A program made the translations under genes and the position numbers. Below are positions 10,464 through 19,671 of a DNA stretch of 64,000 nucleotides, piece after piece (positions within the stretch are counted from its first letter, which is position 1; each line of letters begins with the position of its first letter). The notes beneath the pieces were generated by a model. That model ran no database searches and was not told where the DNA came from. It was given only the letters and a program-made list of their open reading frames with translations. The stretch comes from a virus: positions 1-64,000 of the IMG/VR virus record IMGVR_UViG_3300032291_003063; one strand, written 5' to 3'.

Positions 10464-12224
10464 TTAGCCCTCACAAGCAACGCAATCGTTTTCAGTAGGA
10501 AACTGACTCTTTTGCACCTCTACAGAGATATTCTCTGCACGTTTCATAGCTTTACTTCTAATATAGTAGAGGGTCTTCATTCCTCTACTCCAAGCAGCTA
10601 AATGATCATCATGTAGCTTCTTTTTATTTACTTCAGGGGAATAAAATAAGTTTACGCTTTGTGATTGACAGATATCTTCTGTTCTATCCGCAGCTAACTC
10701 AATTACCCATCTTTGGTCTATTTCTTGTGCAGTCTTAAATACATCCTTGTCATGCTGACTAAGAAAATCTAAGTGCTGTACACTGCCCTCACTAGTAATA
10801 ATATCCTTCCAAACTTCATCAGTATCCATATCATACTCTTGAAGTAGGTGCTCCAGGTACTCGTTCTTTAGAAGAGCTGTCCCTGATTTGGTCTTTTGAG
10901 TAAAGGCATTAGCAGTATAAGGATCATTACTGGGACTAGTATTACCACAAATAATACTACTACTAGCATTGGGAGCAGGAGCAAGAAGATGGCTGAAGCG
11001 CCTATTATAACCCACTGCATCAGGAGCTGGACCACGTTCAGCACAAAGAATACTATCGGCTCTAAGAGCTTCCTTCTTAATGTGCCTGTAAATGTCCTTA
11101 TTAAGTTTCTTAGCGAAAACGCTTTCAAATGCGACATTGTTCCTCTGGAAATATGCGTGGAGCCCCATTGCTCCTAGCCCGATACTACGCTCTCTTTCAG
11201 CACTATACTTTGCTTTATGTAGCTCAGGTGGGGCATTTTTAATAAAGTGAGTCAGAACGTTATCCAGCATTCTGATAATGTCTGGAATAAAGTCTTCGTT
11301 GTCTTTCCAACTGGCATACTCTTCCACATTGACACTAGAAAGGCAGCATACTGCGGTTCTGTCTTCGTTTGAAGGAAGAACAATTTCAGTACATAGATTA
11401 GAGTGATGTACTTCGAGCCCTAGTTTTGTAAGCCACTCAGGCACTGCTCTATCTACAGCGTCCTTAAACATAATGTAGGGCTCGCCGGTCTCAACTCTGT
11501 TTTCCAGAATTTTAACCCAGATTACCTTAGCTGGAATTACTTTAACAACTTTTCCACTGTTAGGGTCAATTAGAGGCCAACTGTCGTCAAAGCCCGGAAT
11601 TTCAGCAGCATTCTTTATGAGCTGCATAAACTTATCGGGAATAATTACAGCGTGATGAAGATTAGTAGACTTTCTATTAATGTCTCCACCAGTCGGCTTT
11701 CTTATATCGAGAAACTCTTCAATCTCCGGATGGCTCACATCGAGGTACGTTGCGTAGCTGCCACGGCGTGTAACTCCCTGAGAAAACGCTAGCATTTCAG
11801 CGTCTACTACCTTTATAAAGGGAATTACTCCTGTGGACTCTGACCCATGAGAAGTCTTAGACCCAACACCACGAACGTCTCCCCAGTACCCTCCAATACC
11901 TCCACCAACGGAGCTTAGATAAGCATTTTCTTCGTAATGTCCTGTAATACCCTTTCGGCTATCTGGTACATAATTTAGAAAACAACTAATCGGCAAGCCT
12001 CTTGTGGTTCCCCCATTGGAAAGAATAGGCGTGCTAAACATAAACCACAGATTACTAGCGTAATCGTAAAGCCTTTGTGCGTGAGCATCATCGTCCGCAA
12101 AAGCCTTAGCGGCTCTTGCAAATGCGTCTTGGGGAGAAGTCTCTCCTGCTACTAGATACCTATCCTTGACAGTTGCTATTCCAAAAGGAGATAGCAACTT
12201 ATCCCTGTTGTAATCTATATTCAT
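10464..12224 (-). CDS. nrdA: Ribonucleotide reductase large (alpha) subunit, class I
   Basis: 586 residues. It keeps the catalytic residues: the first redox Cys in LPISCFLNY, the thiyl-radical Cys in SNLCTEI, its partner in AVCCLSS, the radical-transfer Tyr pair in KTLYYIRS, and a C-terminal shuttle CxxC (DCVACEG). It is about 170 residues shorter than E. coli NrdA because the N-terminal ATP-cone is missing, so allosteric dATP shut-off is probably absent, which would suit bulk dNTP production. It overlaps the 3' end of the flap exonuclease gene by 26 bases. Confidence 0.92.
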   Translation of the reverse strand: MNIDYNRDKLLSPFGIATVKDRYLVAGETSPQDAFARAAKAFADDDAHAQRLYDYASNLWFMFSTPILSNGGTTRGLPISCFLNYVPDSRKGITGHYEENAYLSSVGGGIGGYWGDVRGVGSKTSHGSESTGVIPFIKVVDAEMLAFSQGVTRRGSYATYLDVSHPEIEEFLDIRKPTGGDINRKSTNLHHAVIIPDKFMQLIKNAAEIPGFDDSWPLIDPNSGKVVKVIPAKVIWVKILENRVETGEPYIMFKDAVDRAVPEWLTKLGLEVHHSNLCTEIVLPSNEDRTAVCCLSSVNVEEYASWKDNEDFIPDIIRMLDNVLTHFIKNAPPELHKAKYSAERERSIGLGAMGLHAYFQRNNVAFESVFAKKLNKDIYRHIKKEALRADSILCAERGPAPDAVGYNRRFSHLLAPAPNASSSIICGNTSPSNDPYTANAFTQKTKSGTALLKNEYLEHLLQEYDMDTDEVWKDIITSEGSVQHLDFLSQHDKDVFKTAQEIDQRWVIELAADRTEDICQSQSVNLFYSPEVNKKKLHDDHLAAWSRGMKTLYYIRSKAMKRAENISVEVQKSQFPTENDCVACEG

Positions 12225-13041
12225 TTAGTCTCCATTGTAAGTCCAGTACGTTGGACTGACCAATTGCTTCTTCACAATAAGTTATTAAATCCATTAGCTC
12301 ATAATTAACTAATAGTTGGTCTTTGTATTCGTTCAAAGTCTGGATATACTTGTAAGAACTAGGAATAGGACAAGCCGCATGAATATCGAAGGCGTCTCCA
12401 TACTCCTCAATTAGCTTTACAGCTTTCTTGGGTCCAATACCTGTAATCCCTGGAATATTGTCTCCCTTGTCTCCAATCAAGCATTTATATGAGATATAGT
12501 GCTCCGGAGGTACATCGTAGTCCCAAGTCTCTAGAGTAGTCTCTTTTCTAGTAATATAAGAAAATCTACTCACATTCTCTCTAATAAGAAGGTCCCAGTC
12601 TCGGTCAGAACTAATAAGCCAGATAGTATCATAAGCAAACTTGTCATTGCTTCTAACAATCCAAGCTGCGATATCATCGGCCTCTACTCCCTTATATCTG
12701 AATACGGGAAACTCCTCGGAAAGCACCTCTAGAGTGCGCTCGTACTCTTCGAAAAATAGTTCGGCCTCTCGCTTTTCTTCTTCTGATTGAGCGTTAACTA
12801 GATCTTGTCTATTTGCCTTATATTCGGGAAAGATTTCTCGTCTAAAAGTGCTTCTGCCCCAATCTGCTGCAATTACTATTGAGCCGCAGTTATAAGACTT
12901 TGCTAGTGACTTGACCGTATCTTTATACTCGGTAGCAAAAACTAGCTTCTTGCTATGCTTATACCTAAATGCTAGGTTTAAAGCATCTACAACCATCAAA
13001 TTTCCTGAAGGTCTCTCTTTCATTGCATTTGCAAACTTCAT
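12199..13041 (-). CDS. 5'-3' exonuclease / flap endonuclease
   Basis: 280 residues. Acidic metal-binding motifs are seen in order: VVDALNLAFR, the helical-arch region EYKANRQ, EADDIAAWI, SSDRDWDLL, and the helix-3-turn-helix GDKGDNIPGITGIGPKKAVKL. This is the T5 D15 / Pol I N-terminal nuclease family, which removes RNA primers and flaps. The family A polymerase at 20805-23072 lacks this domain, so the two activities are encoded separately. Confidence 0.92.
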   Translation of the reverse strand: MKFANAMKERPSGNLMVVDALNLAFRYKHSKKLVFATEYKDTVKSLAKSYNCGSIVIAADWGRSTFRREIFPEYKANRQDLVNAQSEEEKREAELFFEEYERTLEVLSEEFPVFRYKGVEADDIAAWIVRSNDKFAYDTIWLISSDRDWDLLIRENVSRFSYITRKETTLETWDYDVPPEHYISYKCLIGDKGDNIPGITGIGPKKAVKLIEEYGDAFDIHAACPIPSSYKYIQTLNEYKDQLLVNYELMDLITYCEEAIGQSNVLDLQWRLNEYRLQQG

Positions 13042-13478
13042 TTTATAAACTCAACCTTCTCTTTGTCTAACCACTCTTCGGCCAGTATAATATAACACAA
13101 TAACCAGCCAATGTAAAGAAACTTTTCAGTATTCTCTGGCTTTTTCGCTGTAGCAACAAATACCTTAGACCTGTCATACTTAAAAAACAGCAAGGGTTCT
13201 TGAGATGCATTTGATGCTTGATGGCGTATCTTTATCCACCATTTAACTAGATTATTAGTCTTTTCTTGTGTAAACAACTTGTCTGTCAATGGTGAATCAG
13301 CGTAGTTCTTTACTTCTATACAAAAAACGTTATTTCTATTAGGAACGTATAAGTCCCCTTTTAAGTATTCAAGAGCCCCGGATAAAGGGACTCTCTCAAA
13401 TTGTAACCCGGTACGGTCTCTAAGTAAATCTCTTACTAGATATTCCCCACGCGCTCCTTTTGCTCGTGAATCTACCAT
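13038..13478 (-). CDS. Hjc-like PD-(D/E)XK nuclease (putative Holliday junction resolvase)
   Basis: 146 residues. The N-terminus KGARGEYLVRDLL is the conserved basic/Glu helix. ERVPLSGAL, then KGDLYV (catalytic Asp), then FCIEVKNY (E-x-K) form the nuclease core seen in archaeal Hjc-type resolvases. It lies between the flap nuclease and the SbcCD pair and overlaps the former by four bases, which supports a role in branch resolution before packaging. A more general VRR/RecB-type nuclease cannot be excluded. Confidence 0.7.
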   Translation of the reverse strand: MVDSRAKGARGEYLVRDLLRDRTGLQFERVPLSGALEYLKGDLYVPNRNNVFCIEVKNYADSPLTDKLFTQEKTNNLVKWWIKIRHQASNASQEPLLFFKYDRSKVFVATAKKPENTEKFLYIGWLLCYIILAEEWLDKEKVEFIK

Positions 13479-13479
13479 T

Positions 13480-15282
13480 CTACCTTTCTATTCGACTTAC
13501 ACCGTTCTCGTCTTTGATCACTTCGATCTTTGCGAGTAATGGGTGTGTCCAGTTATGTGAAACAATAAAGGTATTTAAATCCTCATTTAATAGCACTTCT
13601 ACTAGTTTCTCTTTACCGGTTTCATCTAATACGTTAATAACTTCATCTAAAAACAGCACATTTAACTTTGACTTAGATATGCTATTCATTAGCTTTCTAA
13701 GTGCAAGTAGAGTGGCTGTGTTAACTCTTGCCAACTCTCCGCTAGACAATGCTAGAATATCCACTGTTTTTCCGAAGTCGGTAACTTCTACGTTTAGCTT
13801 ATCGTTAGAGACCACAAACTCAATTGTAAATCTACCATCAGATAGTTCAGCGAGATATTTATTTGTTAGCTCTTCAAGTTCTTTGATCAGGTTCTCGATC
13901 TTGTAGGCAATAAGGCCATTAGAACTAAAAGCCTTTTTAAGCACTTCTAGCTTTGATAGCTTATCTGACTCAATATCTAGGCTCTTTCTGGCGCTCTCAA
14001 GTTCTAGAATAAACTTGTCTGTTTGTTCCTGAATTACTTGAATACGAGTATTTTGTTTGGTTCTATCCTCATTAGTCTTTATAATTGCAGTAATTTTAGC
14101 TTTAGTCTGGGCTATCGTAGTTTTTAGCCCAGCTATTTTTGTCTCGTATTCTTGCCTGTCAAGAAGCGTTGTGGGTAGAGACTTATCTACTGACCTTAAA
14201 GCATCTTCGTAGTCTTTTTGTAGCTTTACCTTTTTGTTGAAGGCGTTGTTATTGGTTTGAATAGAGGATATTTTACTCTCTAGATCAGTAATGTCTGCTT
14301 CTAGTGTAGTAAGGTTTACTCTGTCTTCCTCTATTAGTCTTTGCTTGAAGTCGGGAGCAATATCTTGCTCACAAGTAGGGCACTGGTCCCCAAGCCCCTC
14401 AAGCTTAGCTATAGACTTCTTTACAGTAACTATCTGAGCCTTTTTTGCCCCAAGTTCTTGCTGCTCCAAATCGTAGGGTAGAACCTCAAAAGCTTGTATT
14501 CTAGAATATTCGGAAAAATCAATCTTTGCTAGTCGGTCGATATTGTCATTATTTATAGATATTTTTCGATTTTTATCCGAGATATTTTCAAGTTCCTTCG
14601 TTAAAGAACCCAATGCAACCTCTTCTTTTTCCGACGAAATATCTAAATTTAGCAGGGGGAGTACTTCCGTAGCCTCCAATTTATTTGTGGCCAACCATTT
14701 TTCTATGGTAGTTACACGTGCTTCTTCCCCAGAAACTACAATAGCGCTTTCTTTTACGGCCTCTCTAAATACTTCAAATAACTCTACGTATCCTTCTAAG
14801 TGCAGTAGATCAATAAGAAACTTTTTTCTATTGGTGTCGGTAGCAGTTAGGAATTGTAGACTAGCATTTGTATTTTGGTAGAATAACTGGGACATTGTTT
14901 TAAAGTCCATGCCCAGTAGATCAAGCACTGTTTTTAGAGTATTGGTAGCTGTGTGGCTAGAAACATCTTCTCCATTTTCTAGTAAAGTAACTTTTAAGGT
15001 TGATCCTCTAGTTACTCTTAGTACGTACTCGGTATCAGATATATCAAATGATAGCGATATTGTGTAAGATTCTCCATTGGAGTTTCTATTTGCTATCTCT
15101 GACTTTTTGATGCCCTTGGAGTTCTTGCTAAATAAAACTTCCTCGATAATAAGCGGAATAGAAGACTTGCCCGCCCCATTTAACCCAATAATCTGTGTTA
15201 TTGTATTTTCGTCTAGGTCTAGGTAGTTGTCTTTGCCGTAACTAAAACAATTATCCCATGTCAGTCTTTTTAATTTTATCAT
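13480..15282 (-). CDS. SbcC/Rad50-like recombination ATPase (T4 gp46-type)
   Basis: 600 residues. Walker A is GLNGAGKSS at about residue 35, a zinc hook CPTCEQ lies near the middle flanked by long Glu/Lys-rich coiled coils, the ABC signature is LSSGELARV, and Walker B is VLFLDEVINVLDE. With SbcD (next gene, overlapping by 32 bases) it forms the nuclease complex that processes DNA ends for recombination-dependent replication. Length matches phage gp46/D13 proteins, about half of bacterial SbcC. Confidence 0.93.
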   Translation of the reverse strand: MIKLKRLTWDNCFSYGKDNYLDLDENTITQIIGLNGAGKSSIPLIIEEVLFSKNSKGIKKSEIANRNSNGESYTISLSFDISDTEYVLRVTRGSTLKVTLLENGEDVSSHTATNTLKTVLDLLGMDFKTMSQLFYQNTNASLQFLTATDTNRKKFLIDLLHLEGYVELFEVFREAVKESAIVVSGEEARVTTIEKWLATNKLEATEVLPLLNLDISSEKEEVALGSLTKELENISDKNRKISINNDNIDRLAKIDFSEYSRIQAFEVLPYDLEQQELGAKKAQIVTVKKSIAKLEGLGDQCPTCEQDIAPDFKQRLIEEDRVNLTTLEADITDLESKISSIQTNNNAFNKKVKLQKDYEDALRSVDKSLPTTLLDRQEYETKIAGLKTTIAQTKAKITAIIKTNEDRTKQNTRIQVIQEQTDKFILELESARKSLDIESDKLSKLEVLKKAFSSNGLIAYKIENLIKELEELTNKYLAELSDGRFTIEFVVSNDKLNVEVTDFGKTVDILALSSGELARVNTATLLALRKLMNSISKSKLNVLFLDEVINVLDETGKEKLVEVLLNEDLNTFIVSHNWTHPLLAKIEVIKDENGVSRIER

Positions 15283-16186
15283 GGTATACTCCTACTAGTT
15301 CTGGCACCTTTTCTTCGGGTAGTTCCAGAATGTATAATAAATATTCTACTAACTCTTGCTCCACAGTCATTTCTTTTGTAAGAACTAGTGCAGTGTCTGA
15401 ACTTTTCTTCACTAGCTTTTTGTCTAGTAAGTCGTTAGCTTTTACATTTGATAAGTCTACTAAGTCACCCTCAAGCTCATAGATCGTGTGGTGGTAATCA
15501 CTAGCAACCATGTCTGCTTGGTTTGAAACAGTCTTTCGGAGTAACTGGGGTAGGTCAAAGCTATGCCAAGTCCAATTAACCCCATCTATAAGAAGATACC
15601 CAGTATCTACTAGGTTTCTGTGGAAAGATGTGGTCATCGGGCTGCCGGGATAGATTATATTTCTTTGTGTATTACCATGGGAATGTAAGTCTCCGGCATA
15701 AACTATAGGAAATCTATCAAGTAGCTCTAAGTTTATCTCTGGTTTGACGTGCGGCGGAATCTCTCCGCGAACGTGAGTGTATATAGGATGTTGGGGAAGA
15801 CTAGCCCAGTCCACTGTGTGTATAAATTCGTACGGTACAATTGAGAAATCCTCTGTTGTTAGTACCTCGTCCACTATCTGTACCAAAGGGTTGATCTGAT
15901 TTGTGGCTTCTTTTAGAAAGCTCATAAAAGACTTACCGCGCTTAGTAGATTCGTGGTTCCCACTATAGATATATGTAGGAATAGAGATTCCCTTAACAAA
16001 GGAAAAGTATAGCTCAAGTTCTTCCATGCTTGGCAATCTATCAAATATATCGCCTCCTAAAATCATTTTAGAAGCTGTTATATTGTACACTTGCTGAAAG
16101 AAGGAATGATACCTTTGCTTAGCCCACTCTACTGGAACATTCTTTTGCCCTAGTTTTATATGTATATCCGCAATAAAGAGAATCAT
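15251..16186 (-). CDS. SbcD/Mre11-like nuclease (T4 gp47-type)
   Basis: 311 residues. Calcineurin-type phosphoesterase motifs appear in order: FIADIHI (D-x-H), GGDIFDR, SGNHESTK, and DLHSHGN in the last metal site. It is the nuclease partner of the SbcC-like ATPase. A terminator-like hairpin separates it from the SSB gene upstream. Confidence 0.92.
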   Translation of the reverse strand: MILFIADIHIKLGQKNVPVEWAKQRYHSFFQQVYNITASKMILGGDIFDRLPSMEELELYFSFVKGISIPTYIYSGNHESTKRGKSFMSFLKEATNQINPLVQIVDEVLTTEDFSIVPYEFIHTVDWASLPQHPIYTHVRGEIPPHVKPEINLELLDRFPIVYAGDLHSHGNTQRNIIYPGSPMTTSFHRNLVDTGYLLIDGVNWTWHSFDLPQLLRKTVSNQADMVASDYHHTIYELEGDLVDLSNVKANDLLDKKLVKKSSDTALVLTKEMTVEQELVEYLLYILELPEEKVPELVGVYHDKIKKTDMG

Positions 16187-16196
16187 AATACTCCTG

Positions 16197-16226
16197 ATAA
16201 AAATGCGGGGGCAGTTACGCCCCCGC
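16197..16226 (-). terminator. Rho-independent terminator after SSB gene
   Basis: An 8-bp GC stem (GCGGGGGC / GCCCCCGC, loop of six) followed on the minus strand by ATTTTTAT. It should reduce read-through from the SSB gene into sbcD, giving SSB its own expression level. Confidence 0.85.
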
Positions 16227-16234
16227 TGTATATA

Positions 16235-16867
16235 TTAGTCTACTGAGAATTCTTCGTCGATAGACTCATTATCGGTGTTCCCACCGTTAGCTCCTTGGCG
16301 AATACGGTCAAGAAGAGTCTTTTGCGCCTCTGGTGTAGAGCGGGGGATAACTTCTTCCATAGACTTAAGACCATCAACTAGAGCACGCTCTTCAGCGTTC
16401 AAAGCACGATTCTTACAACGAAGAACCTTTAGTGTGTACTCTACGTTGATAGGACGAGGACCAGTCTTCTTCTTTTCGAAGACAACATCCCAACCCGTAT
16501 CGGGGTCAGTAGGGTCTCCAAGGTCTTCGGCGGCAGTAATAATCTGCTCCCAAAGCTTCTTCTTTAGATTAAACACAGCGATCTTGCCATCGGCAATACA
16601 CTGTACGGCGTACGCCCACCCGCACTTAATGTCTGGGTAGTACTCCTTTACGTAATCCTGCTCAGCACGGTCAAATGTTTCGGTGTCACGGTTGAATTCA
16701 AGGCACTCAAAAGGAATATCCTTATTGTTTTCGCCCTTGACCCAGTAGACGTAACGAGCGAGAATGTCGCCAACGATACGAATAGTCTGTTCACCGTCCT
16801 TAATCTTGTAAGTGTTAAGGCTGCTCTTCTGAGCAGAACCCTTTTGATTTGCAAATCCTAAAGCCAT
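16235..16867 (-). CDS. Single-stranded DNA-binding protein (gp32-like, putative)
   Basis: 210 residues. A basic N-terminus (ANQKGSAQKSSLNTYKIKDG) precedes a beta-rich domain (TIRIVGDILARYVYWVKG). The C-terminus is strongly acidic (NTDNESIDEEFSVD), as in phage SSBs that recruit partner proteins through an acidic tail. It is followed by its own terminator and preceded by GGAGATATAG. The family is assigned from tail, size and location among replication genes rather than a diagnostic motif. Confidence 0.6.
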   Translation of the reverse strand: MALGFANQKGSAQKSSLNTYKIKDGEQTIRIVGDILARYVYWVKGENNKDIPFECLEFNRDTETFDRAEQDYVKEYYPDIKCGWAYAVQCIADGKIAVFNLKKKLWEQIITAAEDLGDPTDPDTGWDVVFEKKKTGPRPINVEYTLKVLRCKNRALNAEERALVDGLKSMEEVIPRSTPEAQKTLLDRIRQGANGGNTDNESIDEEFSVD

Positions 16868-17260
16868 CTATATCTCCTTTATTTCTTCGTACAGAAATTT
16901 AATGCTGTTGTCAATCTGTAGCAAGCGGTTGTTTTCAATTAGTTTAATCGGTACTGGGTTTTTTATTAGACTCAAGCTTTTATTCCCAGTCATTACAAAT
17001 TCTGCATGACTTCTAAAGCTAGCTAGAGCTATATACTGAGCCACTTCTTTGTTTGTGTAGCTACCTCTATCCTCTAGTAGTTCTTTTGGATTAAGTAAAT
17101 ACGATAGACCGCTAAAGTCGCGCCCGTAAAATTTACATCTTGAGTCTTTAGAGCTTCGAGGCTTTCTGTTATACGTTATCATATCCAGTATAGTTATGAT
17201 ATCTTTTATCTGCCTATTAGCGGCTCTATTTATCTTATTCCAATCGTACAGAATAGTCAT
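16868..17260 (-). CDS. Hypothetical protein
   Basis: About 130 residues from ATG 17260 (MTILYDWNKINRAANRQ). A longer reading from TTG 17287 would use bases that look like a -35 element and is less likely. Basic in the N-terminal third, with a KFYGRDFSGLSYLLNP stretch; no family recognised. It starts five bases after the thyX stop and ends one base before the SSB gene. Confidence 0.6.
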   Translation of the reverse strand: MTILYDWNKINRAANRQIKDIITILDMITYNRKPRSSKDSRCKFYGRDFSGLSYLLNPKELLEDRGSYTNKEVAQYIALASFRSHAEFVMTGNKSLSLIKNPVPIKLIENNRLLQIDNSIKFLYEEIKEI

Positions 17261-17264
17261 TCTA

Positions 17265-18017
17265 TCACACAAAACGTTGAAAGTCAAGCTTTATTTTGTG
17301 TAAGGTATCCGGCATATACTGTTCCATGAAGTTGACGAGAGCAATCTTATATTTGTTGCCGCTTTCAAGTTCCTGGGCAATTTCAGCAATATTTGGGAAG
17401 TGTTCCTTAATAATATCCCAACAATCTGATGCGATTTTACTATGCTCTTTTTGAGTCCCATTTCCCATTCTAAGTAGGCAATAATGAACCCAGGAACGTA
17501 GGGTTCCATTCATATACATTAGAGTATACGTATTGCCTTCTGGGAGTACGACTCTAGCCTGCTCTTTGGCTATACCATGCTCTATAGCCCAGCTATACTT
17601 TTCTTTTGCTAGGTTATAAACCTGTGCTTGATGCATATTCCAAGACTCATTAAGATTAGCGTCTTGGCTGTCAACACTATTTTGCCTATTTTTAGTATCT
17701 TGCAGTCTCGCTTCTCTAAGTATGGGTGGATTATCCACTACTGCATACCGTTGAGAAAACTCCTGAAAAGAAAAGCTTCTGTGTCTAACAATTTGCCGAC
17801 TAATATCTCTAGTAGTTTCGATTTCGATTACTAGATTTACCATTTCGAGAGGGCTCCAGTGGGCATCTCGCACAAGGCTCTTAAGAAGCTTTTTGGCTGT
17901 CTTAGTGTTGCCTTGATTTTTAGGATTAGATACTCGGGCCATATAGGCCACAAGGTCCGCACTAGTAGCAATCTCAAGTCCGGGAACTGGCTGTGTTAAA
18001 CCTATTAGCTTTACCAC
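17265..18017 (-). CDS. thyX: Flavin-dependent thymidylate synthase ThyX
   Basis: 250 residues, GTG start overlapping the end of the mazG-like gene. The ThyX signature RHRxxSxxxxSxRY is present as RHRSFSFQEFSQRY, with further conserved parts HWSPLEMVN and LRSWVHYCLLR. It makes dTMP from dUMP using methylene-THF and NADPH/FAD. The downstream reading GQSVGI-type ORFs in other frames are shadows. Confidence 0.95.
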   Translation of the reverse strand: MVKLIGLTQPVPGLEIATSADLVAYMARVSNPKNQGNTKTAKKLLKSLVRDAHWSPLEMVNLVIEIETTRDISRQIVRHRSFSFQEFSQRYAVVDNPPILREARLQDTKNRQNSVDSQDANLNESWNMHQAQVYNLAKEKYSWAIEHGIAKEQARVVLPEGNTYTLMYMNGTLRSWVHYCLLRMGNGTQKEHSKIASDCWDIIKEHFPNIAEIAQELESGNKYKIALVNFMEQYMPDTLHKIKLDFQRFV

Positions 18018-18406
18018 TTTTTACCCCCTTCTGCAACTCTATTAGAGAGCTTATGGTCGGCTCGGGTAGCATTATACTCTAGTTTATCAAGAATAGCCCC
18101 AGAGAGGTCAAGGTTAAACCCACCACAAAAATCAGCAATTCTAATAACAGCATCAGCAAGCTCTTCCTCGACACCTAAATAGTCTGGAAGCTTATCACTT
18201 TCAAGATTTCTACGGCAGGCTTCCATGGCTTCTGCAATCTCAGATACAATTAGCATCAGCATCTCGCCCTGATTTCTTTCTTTTGGGTTGCCAGCTAGGT
18301 CGGACCACCATCCTGCCTTATCAGAAGCATTAAAGCACTTCTCTATCAGACAATTGATACCATCTTCAATCAGCAGTTCTTTGTTAATATTATTGAGTTC
18401 TCTCAT
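18011..18406 (-). CDS. MazG-like nucleotide pyrophosphohydrolase
   Basis: 131 residues, all helical. The MazG metal-binding pattern is present: LIVSEIAEAMEA (ExxE) and GVEEELADAVIRIAD (E..ExxD). These enzymes hydrolyse NTPs or dNTPs to monophosphates; phage versions have been linked to dNTP quality control and to (p)ppGpp or nucleotide pools. Overlaps both neighbours (ATGA with the helicase gene, GTG of thyX inside its end). Confidence 0.8.
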   Translation of the reverse strand: MRELNNINKELLIEDGINCLIEKCFNASDKAGWWSDLAGNPKERNQGEMLMLIVSEIAEAMEACRRNLESDKLPDYLGVEEELADAVIRIADFCGGFNLDLSGAILDKLEYNATRADHKLSNRVAEGGKKW

Positions 18407-19671
18407 ATGTACTTTACCTTATACCCTTCCTTTATGTAAATGCCAAGCCTACTATTAAATTGCCTATTAGCGGTTTTTCCGTCTAACTTTATGTCTACAA
18501 TTACTGGCGTTTTCTTGCCAGCTTTTTCTCTAACTACTCGCCCAATTAACTGAGTCAATAAGGATTCATTGTTTACAGGAGTTCCAAGAATTAAGCAACT
18601 TAGTGCGTCTTCAGAAATTCCTTCAGAAAACAGGGATTGAGTCCCACAGATTACATTTTTATTTCCGCTAATAGAATTTAGCAGTTGTTCCCTGTCTTTA
18701 ACCTTTCCGGTAATTACTACCGCAGAGTCCCCTATTAGTTTTCCTACCATATTGAGAAAGTGGACCCTATCTGATAGAGCAAGCACTTTATGCCCTTCAG
18801 AAGAGTACTTAGAAGCAATTACTGCTATTAGTCTTTGGTACTCTTCCATCTCTACTAGTTTGTTGACTCGAGTAGCCCAAGGCAGTCCGTCTAGAAAACG
18901 TATTCCGGGCTCTACTACGTGAATTTCGGGAATCATATAGTTTTCTTTTTCTGGCTTAAATATTTTATTGCCAAAATAGTCTCTAAAAACTACATGTTTT
19001 CCGTCTTTTCTGAGAATCGTACCACTAAGCCCAATTTTATACCTAGCATAACTACTATCTATAATCTTGGAAAAAGTTGGGCTTGATACGTGGTGCATTT
19101 CATCAAGTATAATCGTACCGAATTCTCTAGATACTTTAGGAATGTTTCTATACAGAGATTGTATATTTGACACAGTAATAGGCTTACTAGTATCAAATGA
19201 CCCACTACCAATAATAGAGGGAGTAAATCCATAGACCTTTTCGGTCTGCTGGGCCCACTGATTTCTCAGGGGTATGGTGTGCGTAACTATAAGAGTTTTT
19301 TGCTTGAGCTTTCCGGCAATTGCAAGACCGGTAAAGGTCTTTCCCCAAGAAACCCACGCATTAATTATCGCGTTGTCTTCAAGCTCATCATAGACAGCTT
19401 TTTGGCTCGGTCGAAGAGTAAACTTAAAGTCGGGAAACTTAACTGGGGCAAGAACTCTTTTGTCAACTATTTCGTGGTTTTTAGGTATTAGATCGGTTCG
19501 TCCTATTGGAATAGATACTATACCTGGACGAATTAACCCCATGTTCTTTATGATCTCCGGGGGAGCTTCTTCATTCCAGGAAGGAATCCTATACGTGAGT
19601 TCCTTATCTAGCTCCGATTGGATTTCAGGAGTTACGTCCAGATAAATTCTATTGCTTAGAACGGCTTTCAT
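18403..19671 (-). CDS. SF2 DNA helicase (UvsW / T5 D10-like)
   Basis: 422 residues. Motif I is VSWGKTFTGLA (GKT retained, but Trp precedes it), Ia LIVTHTIPLRNQW, II ILDEMHHV, III GLSGT, and V/VI near GTPVNNESLLTQLIGRVVR. This is the T4 UvsW/T5 D10 group that branch-migrates and unwinds recombination intermediates. It starts inside the 3' end of the phoH-like gene. Confidence 0.88.
   Translation of the reverse strand: MKAVLSNRIYLDVTPEIQSELDKELTYRIPSWNEEAPPEIIKNMGLIRPGIVSIPIGRTDLIPKNHEIVDKRVLAPVKFPDFKFTLRPSQKAVYDELEDNAIINAWVSWGKTFTGLAIAGKLKQKTLIVTHTIPLRNQWAQQTEKVYGFTPSIIGSGSFDTSKPITVSNIQSLYRNIPKVSREFGTIILDEMHHVSSPTFSKIIDSSYARYKIGLSGTILRKDGKHVVFRDYFGNKIFKPEKENYMIPEIHVVEPGIRFLDGLPWATRVNKLVEMEEYQRLIAVIASKYSSEGHKVLALSDRVHFLNMVGKLIGDSAVVITGKVKDREQLLNSISGNKNVICGTQSLFSEGISEDALSCLILGTPVNNESLLTQLIGRVVREKAGKKTPVIVDIKLDGKTANRQFNSRLGIYIKEGYKVKYI

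Noticed and set aside
17259-17287. TTGACT-17-TAGAAT promoter-like sequence on the minus strand
   Set aside because: Its start point would fall inside the following ORF past the ATG, so it is not needed and may be chance.
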